A stretch of DNA of 64,000 nt from Chloroflexi bacterium TSY. Its GTDB lineage: Bacteria > Chloroflexota > Anaerolineae > Caldilineales > Caldilineaceae. Both the position numbers and the translations under genes were made by a program. Shown here in pieces: positions 46,853 through 56,009 of the stretch (position 1 is the stretch's first letter; each line of letters starts with the position of its first letter). The stretch is taken from contig JAHBNG010000073.1 of the NCBI GenBank assembly GCA_019217005.1, positions 7,370-71,369 on the forward strand, in the 5' to 3' direction. The notes beneath the pieces are model-generated. The model was not told the DNA's origin, did no database searches, and was given only the letters and a program-made list of their open reading frames with translations.

Positions 46853-47775
46853 CTACCCTTTTATCCCCGACATCACGATTCCCTGGACTAAATATCGTTG
46901 TGCGACAAAGAAAAGAACGATGACGGGAACAGTCATCATCACGCTACCAGCCATCAAGAGGTGAAACTTCGGCTCTACATCATCCGCGAAGCCAGCCACA
47001 GACTGAAAGTAACGAATACCGATCGCCAGTGTATATTTTGATTTGGTGTTGAGAAAGATAAAAGGATGCAAAAAGGCATTCCATTGCCCCATAAAGGTTA
47101 GAACAGCGGCAGTCGCCGATACGGGTATCGAAAGAGGCATCAAGATTTGCCAAAAGATGCGCAGATAGCTGGCACCGTCAATGCGGGCTGCCTCGTCCAG
47201 ATCGATGGGAATGCTCATAAAGAACTGACGCATGAGAAAGATCAGAAAGGCGCTCCCACCAAAAAATGAGGGAACAATAAGCGGCTTGTATGAATCCATC
47301 CACCCAATCTTGGCAAACATCAGGTAGAGAGGAATCAAAGTGACCTCCACCGGCAACATCATGGTGCTGAGCGTGATCATAAAGAGGATATAGCGTCCAG
47401 GATAATGAAATCGAGCAAAAGAATATCCCACGACGGCGGCAGTGAGAACTGCCCCAAACGTGGAGAGAGAAGCCACGAGTACAGAGTTCCATGTCCACGT
47501 TCCCCAGGAAACGATCTCAAAGACTTTGGGATAATTCTGTGGTTGCGGCACAGCTGGGAACCATGTTGGGGGAAAGAGGAATAGCTCCGATCCCTTCTTA
47601 AGAGAAGAGAGCAACGTCCAGACAAAAGGAAACATAAAAACCAATGAACAGCCAATGGCGATCAGATGCAGAATCGCTCGGCCAATATATCGTTGCCAGA
47701 TAGCAGAATGGAGCAGAGTGGTGATGGCAGAGCCCCACCTCTTTCCCCTCTAGCAGTAATGACATCCCCTGCCAT
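46853..47775 (-). pseudogene. Sugar ABC importer permease (MalG-like), frameshifted near its N-terminus
   Basis: The ATG at 47775 overlaps the stop of the upstream permease (TGATG) and reads MAGDVITARGERGG; at the C run 47733-47736 the frame must shift by one base to reach SAITTLLHSAIWQRYIGR and SLVFMFPFVWTLLSSLKKGS. The rest is normal MalG-type: EVTLIPLYLMFAK, EAA loop DEAARIDGASYLRIFWQILM, VQGIVMSGIKG end. With one base added the gene is 307 codons. Without it, only a TTG-started 263-residue product missing the first helix could form. The homopolymer context leaves error possible. Confidence 0.9.
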
Positions 47776-48725
47776 CAATCCACCTCCCCTGCATAATAGA
47801 CCCATCGCCTGGAATATCTAAACTGTACATAGGTAAAAACAAAGAGCACAACAAAGAATATCCATGCCAGAGCCGATGCGTACCCCATCTCGAAATATTG
47901 GAATGCCCGCGAATAGATGTGTAGAGCATAGAACCATGTCGCGTACGCTGGTCCCCCTTGGGTGGCAACAAAAGCAGCCGCAAACACCTTGAGCGCCCCG
48001 ATGACACCCAAAACCATGTTAAAGAAAATTGTTGGCGTGAGCATGGGCAACGTCACGTGGCGAAATTTAGCCCACACGCCGGCACCGTCGACCACGGCAG
48101 CATCGTATAATTCCTGGGGAACACCCTGCAGCCCGGCCAGGAAAATTAACATGGTGTTTCCACCAATCGCTCCCCACATGGCCATGATAATCAACCCGGT
48201 CATGGCCCAATCCGGATCACGGAACCAACCGGGGGCATCGTCGCCACCTGTAATCGCCCGAATCCAGTAGTTGATTGGCCCCACGTCTGGGTTAAAAATC
48301 CAACCCCACAGCACCGCTGCAGCCACAATGGGTGTCAGGTGAGGCAGGAAAAAGAACGTACGGTAAAAGGTCGTTGCACGCAATCCCTGATTGAGCAAGA
48401 CAGCGGCCAACAATGATCCTATCAACGAGAGAGGCACAACGATTAAAGCATAGCGGAAGGTCAGCATCAATGATGGCCAGAAGAGCCGGTCTTTTGTAAA
48501 GATCTCAATAAAGTTTTTGAGTCCGACAAATTCTGGCGTATTCACCATATCGTACCGCGTAAAGCTCAGATACCCCGACGCGAGCATCGGACCGGCAATA
48601 AAGAGAATCAATCCGATCAACCACGGGGAGAGAAACAAGTATCCAGCAACGGCTTCGCGCACCCGCAGGTTCATGGACGATTTTGAGGCCAAAGTATTCG
48701 TATTGGTCATTGCATTCGTGGTCAT
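47775..48725 (-). CDS. Sugar ABC importer permease (MalF-like)
   Basis: 316 residues, six TM helices. Family text: REAVAGYLFLSPWLIGLILF at the first helix, YDMVNTPEFVGLKNFIEIFT, and the EAA loop ELYDAAVVDGAGVWAKFRHV. The stop codon overlaps the start of the MalG-like gene (TGATG), so translation is coupled. First gene of the minus-strand run MalF, MalG, binding protein, PhyH, PfpI, Nudix. Confidence 0.95.
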   Translation of the reverse strand: MTTNAMTNTNTLASKSSMNLRVREAVAGYLFLSPWLIGLILFIAGPMLASGYLSFTRYDMVNTPEFVGLKNFIEIFTKDRLFWPSLMLTFRYALIVVPLSLIGSLLAAVLLNQGLRATTFYRTFFFLPHLTPIVAAAVLWGWIFNPDVGPINYWIRAITGGDDAPGWFRDPDWAMTGLIIMAMWGAIGGNTMLIFLAGLQGVPQELYDAAVVDGAGVWAKFRHVTLPMLTPTIFFNMVLGVIGALKVFAAAFVATQGGPAYATWFYALHIYSRAFQYFEMGYASALAWIFFVVLFVFTYVQFRYSRRWVYYAGEVD

Positions 48726-48833
48726 AACAGCTTTTTATCCTTCATGAAATCCGTCGGTGTTTGCATCATGAAGTCATCTATCTGGTAGACGTGAATCTTG
48801 CGAGGCATTGTGTAAACGCTCCTTCGTGATTCT

Positions 48834-48899
48834 CCAAAAAGTTCTGTGACGATACATTTTTAGTCGAGAAACTGGTCGGACTCACAACCATTTCTCGGA
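48834..48899. repeat. 65-bp imperfect palindromic repeat, copy 4 of 4 (inverted)
   Basis: CCAAAAAGTTCTGTGACG at the left and CTCACAACCATTTCTCGG at the right, collinear with copy 3. It lies upstream of the MalF-like gene. Confidence 0.7.
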
Positions 48900-48969
48900 T
48901 AGGTTCTCAATCACTGCTATTTCCTTCAAACATGCGCGGATACATCTAGAAATCGAAGAATGTACGCTG

Positions 48970-49265
48970 AGAGCATGTTTAAAAAGTCATTCTGAGGAGG
49001 TTTTGGGGGGTGGTTCAAAATTAGGTTTACACTTTTGATATATAGACAAAAATCTATATGAGACCGTTTTCTCTCTGAGAACCGGCGAAATCAGAGAATA
49101 TAAACGTTCTTTCTGTTTCTAAAAGTGTAAACCTATCTATCCAGCTAAAATGAACCACCCCGGTTTTGGGACGAAGAATCCCATGTTCCAAGTGCAAAAT
49201 AGAGGATTCTTCGCTCCGTTCCTCCCCTCAGAATGACACACTTTGACACTTTTAAAACACGCTCT
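48970..49265. repeat. 132-bp palindromic repeat, second copy, split by a MITE
   Basis: Left end AGAGCATGTTTAAAAA at 48970 and right end TTTTAAAACACGCTCT ending at 49265. Removing the 155-bp MITE and one GGTTTTGG gives about 133 bp, matching the copy at 10861-10992. A nested insertion that dates the MITE as younger than the palindrome. Confidence 0.85.
49007..49161. mobile_element. 155-bp MITE, copy B
   Basis: GGGGTGGTTCA to TGAACCACCCC, flanked by perfect 8-bp duplications GGTTTTGG (48999-49006, 49162-49169). Identical by eye to copies C and D. Confidence 0.95.
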
Positions 49266-49628
49266 GAGGAGAGTTCGCTGTCAAGTGATCGGGCGTCACG
49301 AACTGGCTGGGAGCTAGAGTTAGTGTTTGATTTGGACTACACTAAAAAACCATTCGTGGATGACTGGTCTTTCCGTGTTTAGACTACAATTATAGACGAT
49401 AACCGAGTCTCCGTCAATGCAGGGTGTAGTTTAGAGCTAAGTAGCGGCTATTCTCCATCTAGGGCGGCATAGATCTGCACTCATTGGATTGCGGTGCGTC
49501 GCAAAGAGGTGATACCGAAACACTCCTGATGAAAGGTATCGGTTCAACAAAACGTCTATTGTCATTAAGATCGCGGTTAGAGGTGCTCTAATTTTCATAT
49601 GCAAGGTTGATGGTATGCAAAATAGTAA

Positions 49629-50927
49629 GGCTAAACCAAAAAAATAATTATACGCGAACGAGAGAATGGAGAGGGGGAATAAGGACAAACCATTTTTCTA
49701 AACCAGGTAAACGTTGGAAGCGTTGTGCCAAACGGTCCATCTCTTTCTGAGTGAGTTTGACGCCGGTCTCATAAAGAGTGGAATTCAGGTGAACGAAGGG
49801 TTGTAGTTGGTTAAAGCGAAAAGAACGGGCAAAATTGAGAACGGTCTCAAGAGAATCGAGAAGAGAACCGTTCCAGTGTTTTTCAAGATGGCCCCAAACC
49901 CGTTCGATGGGGTTGTATTTACTGTGATAAGGAGGGTAGCAGGCGAGCTGAATAGAGAGACGATAGTGCTCAACAAACTGAGTGAGACGATACATAAACT
50001 GAGTCCGACGGGTATGATTTTCGGGACCATTGTCCTGATTGATCACGAGGGTCTTGACGTGAGGAAAGTGTTCACGTACGCTTTCCCAAAATCAATCAGG
50101 CAGTCAACAATACAGTCACTCGTCACTTTCGACTGAGTCAAGTAAAGAAAGAGTTCCTTGGTTGAAGGGAGGTAAATGCCAAAAGGAGTGACTTTCTCGG
50201 TCTTCTTATCTTGAAAGTCATGATCGAGCGCTTTGACAACCACTCGACTTATCCCTTCTCTCGAGAAACGGTCAAGTAAAATCGTCGCTTTGGCATCCCA
50301 AGAGAGGCGCAGAACCGTCTCGTCTGCATCCGCTTCTTGATTGATCTGATGAATTCTATCAAAGATCGCATCGGTCTCTGGGATCTTTTTCACTGGTTGA
50401 CTTTTTTTGACCCGGTTTGAGCCATAGCCTAACTCATTGAGCTTCAAGCGGATGGCCTCTTCGCCAGGCAATTCCTCATCTGTGTATCCTTTCTGCTCGA
50501 TGAGCTGGGTACGCATTTCGGCGGCGGTTAGTCGAGTGTACAATTGGGGGGTCGAAAGGTGGGATCGGTCTGGCTGAATTGATCGGCGATTTCAACCATA
50601 TCGGCCAGTAAAGTGGGGATATGGTCTTCGGCTTTTTTGCGACCACGTCGGTGGCTTTGGTCGACATAACAGAAGCCGCCTTCTAGTTCTTCCAGGGCTT
50701 TGGCTATCGTCGCCCGATTCCAGCCCAACTCTCGTTCTGCTTTCGTCGGACTCCCTTCGCATATCGTTTTGACCGTTTGGGCCATGAAGTGCCTTCTTTC
50801 GTATCCACTTAACATGGCCTTCGTCTCTTTCAAGACTTCAACCATTTCTGGCGAGATTGTCATTTTTGCTCCTTTTGGAGAGCTAGTTTAACACCTTCTC
50901 GCGTATATTTTATTTTTTGGATTGGCC
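49629..50927 (-). mobile_element. ISAzo13-like insertion sequence
   Basis: Imperfect terminal inverted repeats: left GGCTAAACCAAAAAAATAAT, right (complement) GGCCAATCCAAAAAATAAAA, both leading into TATACGCGA. Target duplication TAA (49626-49628; 50928-50930). It is inserted just after codon 4 of the coiled-coil gene, in opposite orientation. Confidence 0.8.
49648..50863 (-). pseudogene. ISAzo13-family (Rhodopirellula-type) DDE transposase, broken in three frames
   Basis: Consecutive frames carry one protein: 50863-50528 (ELGWNRATIAKALEELEGG, RRGRKKAEDH), 50543-50043 (TRLTAAEMRTQLIEQKGYTD, LNELGYGSNRVKKSQPVKKI, WDAKATILLDRFSREG) and 50046-49648 (NQDNGPENHTRRTQF, YNPIERVWGHLEKHWNG). The last motif includes the catalytic Glu region. 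Two frameshifts make it inactive as read. Confidence 0.87.
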
Positions 50928-52047
50928 TAAAGAGAATCCCATTAAATGGCTTGAACTTGTCATGTTTGCTTTGCTGATCGCATTTGGAGTAGGGCTGTGG
51001 AATTTCGTTCAGGATCAACTGGCAATTCAAAATCTAGCGAACCAACCAAGCGAAGCGAACCTTGCGGCAAAGTTTCAAGTCTATGAGCTCACGCAGCAAC
51101 TTGAAGATTCAAAATCACGATTAAGTGAAGCGAGACAACAATATTCTGACCATCAGAAACAATTAGACCAAACCCAACTGATTCACTCACAATATACAGG
51201 AATATATCCGCAATTGGCGAGTTTGGCATATTCACAAACATTGGACTTGTCATTGAGTCCTTTACTTGCATTTGAACTGCGTGATGATAGAACTGAATTA
51301 CAAATTGCGACAATTGATTCACTCGATACTGACATCACCACATTAATCAGTCACACAGCAGAGCTAGCCATGGCTCTCGAGAAAATTGAATCCGAATCCA
51401 ACCCTGATCATTCCTTACAGTTATCAAAGGTGTTAGAAAGACTGAATCGTTTGCAACAAAAAATTGAAGAGCAACGATCACTGGCAGAGCGGAATCTCGT
51501 GGAGCGAGAAAGACTCAAGCAAACTTATCCGCAACTAACCATGTTTATGACTACTCACTTGACTGAAAATATTTTTTTCGACCAAATTGTTTACGACTAC
51601 ATTCAAAACAGTGTGCATTTGGGTAATTCTCAAAAGAACATCCGACAGTTAGAAGAAAGGATAGAAAAGCTTCATGCTCAGGTTGCACAACAATCTATGC
51701 TGCTCGCAGCTGCAGAAGAAAACGTCGCAAATCAATTAAAGTTGAAACAAAATACAGTTCTATGGCGGCAACACTGGACAGGCTTGGCTTGGACATTGGG
51801 TGGAGTATTTGGAGTTATCATCTTGTTTCTGATAATCAACTTACTCCTCAGTAACAAGATGAAAATAAATCACCTACTTTTAGTTTTTGGTGGCTCGTTC
51901 ACAGTGATTCTCATTTCACTATCATTTGAAATTGCCCAAATTTAGGGGGCAAGTATCGTTGGCTTACTTCTATTTTTAGGTGTGCTAATTGTTCTGTATC
52001 GCTATGAACACGGACAAAGTGAACCGACTCAAAGGACATAGATTTAC

Positions 52048-53400
52048 ATGAATGCACAATATGCACTAGATGAACCGTTATCTGATCCTTCTGACGACCT
52101 GTTGGGAATGGCCATCTATGCCCAACGATTGGCTGAGTTTATTCGTGATATTACGCCACCATTTACGATTGGCGTCTATGGTGAATGGGGATCGGGCAAG
52201 ACAACTTTCGTCCAATTTACAAAGCATTATCTTGTTCATAGTAAAACAAGCACACCAGAACAGGATGTTAAATTCATTAGTTTTTCAGCTTGGCCACATA
52301 CAACATCAGATGAACTTTGGCGTGCGTTGATCATGACTATGGCCAAGGAATTGTACGATGTTTCGGACGAAGGGCAAAACAAATATCAGATACAGCCAGA
52401 GCAAAAGCCACAGAGCATTCGAGAATCTTTAATCAGTTTCCTGACAAGCCCCGCCATATCGTCCCCAAATCAAGTAGAATTATCAGAATTTGAAAAAATT
52501 CTTTCAGAATTAGAAAGTACCAATGTCGGTAGCATTCGGAAAGATCAATCGTATCACTTACAAATCAATCAGGAAGAAGCAATACTTGCGGCGATCAATG
52601 CGGTTCTGACTTCTTTGGAACAATATCACCCATTATTGGAGCTCTCCGGCAGCTTGTAGGTTCAAGTATAGACATTGACATACCCTCAAAAATGCGTCAG
52701 GAGAAAAATGAGGCGATCCGCGAACGCATTCAAGGAATCGGCGCATTCCGCAAACTCATTCAGAAAATGTTTAAAGATAAGGCTCAGAATAAGCGGGTCT
52801 GCGTATTTGTTGATGATTTAGATAGATGCATGCCAGATGTCGCATTGGAGCTTCTGGAGGCTATTAAGGTGCTTCTCCCAGTTGAGGTTCCTTGCACATT
52901 TATCGTTGCCGTCGATGAACGGTTAGTTGGTCAAGGTTTGAAATTGAGATTTCGCGATATCTTACAAGCTGATGGTTTCACAGATACTCGAACTTTTTTT
53001 GCCAAAAAAGGGGGGTGGTTCAAAATTAGGTTTACACTTTTGATATATAGACAAAAATCTATATGAGACCGTTTTCTCTCTGAGAACCGGCGAAATCAGA
53101 GAATATAAACGTTCTTTCTGTTTCTAAAAGTGTAAACCTATCTATCCAGCTAAAATGAACCACCCCAAAAAAGGTCAGGAATACTTTGAAAAAATCATAC
53201 AATTGGGTATTCGTATTCCTGCACGCACGGAAGCACAGGTTCACACCTTTGTCGGGTCGCAATATCCGCTTTGGAATCCTGTTACGGATATCATATACTC
53301 TGCGATTGGCGACAATGCGCGCAGGTTGAAGCAATATTGTGATTGGCTAAATTACCAAAATTCAGTCGAAATAGCCAGCACCCAAAAGAGGAAGGGGTAA
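52048..53400 (+). pseudogene. KAP-family P-loop NTPase, frameshifted and interrupted by a MITE
   Basis: Walker A GVYGEWGSGKTTFVQF (about residues 43-58); then FISFSAWPHTTSDELWRALI, the W-rich segment typical of KAP NTPases. A lesion near 52615 shifts the frame; the next frame continues ISPIIGALRQLVGSS and the Walker B RVCVFVDDLDRCMPDVALEL, then TFIVAVDERLVGQGL. The MITE at 53012-53166 splits AKKG from QEYFEKIIQLGIRIPARTEA; deleting it and one AAAAAAGG restores the frame to the stop at 53400 (396 residues with one base added). KAP NTPases are membrane-associated ATPases found in antiviral and stress contexts. It lies 6 bp after the coiled-coil gene and 6 bp before the CHAT gene. Confidence 0.88.
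53012..53166. mobile_element. 155-bp MITE, copy C
   Basis: Perfect 8-bp duplications AAAAAAGG (53004-53011 and 53167-53174). Sequence identical by eye to copies B and D. Its right end contains an ATG that reads MNHPKKGQEYF into the host gene's remaining frame. Confidence 0.95.
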
Positions 53401-53406
53401 CACAGT

Positions 53407-55995
53407 ATGTCAAACAGCAACAACTTTTCCGTCCCACTGCTCAACAAGTTGATTCAGTTATTGTCTCTCGATTCAATTTGTCTAGATTCTCTTACAAAAT
53501 TGGTGATGGATCCAGATCTGTTCAAGAACGAACTTAGCGTATTCGAGCAAGCTCTGGCACAGAGAAGCCCAAGTGAACCGCCTCCGGAAGCCACGGATGG
53601 GTCAATAAATGATCACCTTGGTGAATTGGCCGAGATTGTTGCTGCCTCTATGCCCTTGCGACGCCTCTTTCTTGATGCTCCACGTTTTTCGCAAGTTGAT
53701 CCAGACACGTTAATCATTACTGCACGGTTTGCAGATGCGAAACCTGATCGCGAGAGCGTTTTGAAGTCGGAAGACCGTCCGTTTATGCGTGTCTTGCGTG
53801 CCGATCGTCGTCTTGCAGAAACAACAGTGGATCAATTACTGCGAGAAGATATTGCACTTCTAACAGAGTTATATACGAGTTACTTGCCGATTTTTGAAAC
53901 CGTCCACAAACTAGCCTTAACAGAAAAGTGGAGTACACAAATTCTTGCTGTTGAATCAGTCTTGGTGGCGGTCTCGTCTGAATTGCCAAAAGGAAACTTA
54001 CCTCTAAATGATTCAATGCGAAGAGAAATGGCATCGGCAATCGAAAAGGCAGGACTAGATGACGAGATGACACAACGATTGCTTCAAGTCTTACATTCAA
54101 TGCAACTGAACGAACTCAATCAAGCATTGTTTACCCAGATTATGGAAGATGAAGCATTGGATAATCTGGGAATCGAAATCTTGATGGCAATATTGGAATT
54201 TGACCACGCACAACAGCCCAATTTATTACGATTACTACTGCATAGAAAGCTCCGGCTTTCGGACATGCTTGCCAAAGAGGTGATATCCATATGGAAAATT
54301 CGATCCCTTATCTCTGATGCGATCAAGCAGAAATCAGAAGCGCAACATACAAACTCGCCCATATCTCGTGAGAGTACTCGGATTGCCGGTGAGATACTCG
54401 CAAACCGTCTCCTGCACACAGATGATGAACAGCGGCTCCGAAAAGAACTGGATATACGGTTAAATGCTGTTCGCCACTTCTTACGCCTACGCAAGATAGC
54501 GAAAGTAGATGCATTTCGCTATCGATGGCCCGCTCTGGCGCAACACTTGCAAACTGATCGAACTGCCATTGCAGCTCTTGAATCTAAAGCGATTGAGTAT
54601 TCCATGGAGTTGGAGCCATTACCTGAACGTTGGAGGGGTTACTTCCAAGACGAGGGTCTCATGCGTTTTCTTCGTCTTCGTCCGTTATTTAGCGATATCT
54701 ATCCAAATGAATTGGGACAATTATTAAAGTCATCCCAAACTTTCTCTCCGACTTCTACCATTAATCAACCGTTCGACACAGCATCGGATCTGGAGTTAAC
54801 CACAACTGGATCATCCGACACAGAATCAACTTCGTCCCATGCTTCACTTAAATCAATTAAAAACGATGCGGCTTCCACATTGCTAACCGACCTTGAATAT
54901 GACAATATTCATATTCGTATAGATCAAGACAAAAACGAACCTGACACGTACCAAGTGACACTAGAACAAGAATCAGATAAGAAAAATCGTAGCAGAGTAG
55001 GCAGAGTATCGATATATGGGGATGAAGTCGATCAAGTCCTCAATCAATATGAGTTTGATTCGGGTAGCGCAAGCTTTACCAGACGTGCAACGAGTCGCGG
55101 ACAGATGGACCAAGCCGATATTACGCGCGATATGGGGATTTGGATTGCCGATACATTTTTGGGTGCAGAGATCAAAACAGAACTTTTTGTAAGGCTGTCA
55201 GAGGAGCAGAAGCGATTTAGAATCTTTTTTGATTTTGATGATTCCCGACTGACTCAAGTTCCCTGGGAAACTCTCTATGCCCCGTTTATGCGTACCCAAT
55301 TAGGGTTAACACACAAATATTCACTCATTCGGTATGTTTCAAAGGATCGACCCATCCCATAGCGAACGATTAATCCGCCGCTACGAATTTTGGCAGTTCT
55401 TGCCAGTCCTACCGATTTTCATCCACTCGATATTGAGATGGAAGCAAATATCCTCAACCGAACGCTTGCCGATGCTATTGAAGCCCGCCAGGTCAATCTG
55501 GAAATTTTGCAAGGAGCGGACGCAACTTGGGAGAATCTACAGCAGGCAATGCGAATCGTTCAGCCTCATTTTTTGCACTTCGTCGGGCATGGGGCGGAAG
55601 GTATGTTTATGCTGGAAAATTCAGACCGTAGGTCCCACGTATTGGAAACATCCGATCTGATCAACTTGCTCTCAGATTGGGGAGTCAGTGTCGTGATTCT
55701 CAACGGATGCCATACTGGTTCGACAAAAGATAGCGAAATTACAACGGGGATAGCACGTGGATTAGCAAGCGCCGGTGTCTCAAGCGTCATTGCCACACTT
55801 GATGAGATTGAGGATAGCGCTGCGCTGATGTTCATCCGCGAATTCTATCGTTCCTTTACGGATGGCTACAATTTAGAAACCTCGTTGACTGAAGCCCGCA
55901 AAGCGCTCAGTGTCGAACGCTGGAATTGGGTGACATATGCCTTATTTGCGAATTCAACAGATCTAGACAAACTTCAGCTTGCAACACGAAGATAA
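53407..55995 (+). pseudogene. CHAT-domain (caspase-like) protease with long N-terminal helical region; in-frame amber codon
   Basis: 862 sense codons in one frame, with a single TAG at 55360-55362. Residues 1-470 are helical and rich in Leu (no recognised family). About 540-650 form the pre-CHAT beta region (SRVGRVSIYGDEV; DMGIWIADTFLGAEIKTELF; RLTQVPWETLYAP). The CHAT domain after the TAG starts NPPLRILAVLASPTDFHPLD and has the catalytic pair: His in LHFVGHGAEG (55576-55590) and Cys in ILNGCHTGS (55708-55710), then SVIATLDEIEDSAALMFIRE. The frame stays the same on both sides, so this is a nonsense codon. The start has GGAAGGGG upstream. As a caspase-like protease next to a KAP NTPase, it fits an effector of programmed cell death or abortive infection. 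Confidence 0.9.
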
Positions 55996-56009
55996 GCTAA
56001 ATGAACTAT

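Larger units (their letters stand above)
49615..52041 (+). pseudogene. Membrane coiled-coil protein, first gene of a KAP/CHAT operon; split by an ISAzo13 element and an in-frame amber codon
   Basis: The original start is ATG at 49615. Removing 49629-50930 (element plus one TAA) restores MQNSKENPIKWLELVMFALL and a 374-residue protein. One TM helix (about residues 11-32) is followed by a long coiled coil (ELTQQLEDSKSRLSEARQQY; LNRLQQKIEEQRSLAERNL; LEERIEKLHAQVAQQ) of about 240 residues and then TM helices near the C-terminus (GGVFGVIILFLIINLLLSN; LLLVFGGSFTVILISLSF). At 51943-51945 a TAG interrupts the frame; after it the same frame continues GASIVGLLLFLGVLIVLYRY to a TAG at 52039-52041, forming another helix. 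That extension ends 6 bp before the KAP start and its end contains the KAP gene's AAGGA, so it belonged to the gene. No homologue is recognised. Confidence 0.75.

Noticed and set aside
51943..55362. Amber recoding (TAG read as an amino acid) across the genome
   Set aside because: Several neighbouring genes end in TAG in the right place and none outside this operon has internal TAG; kept only as a possible local suppression.
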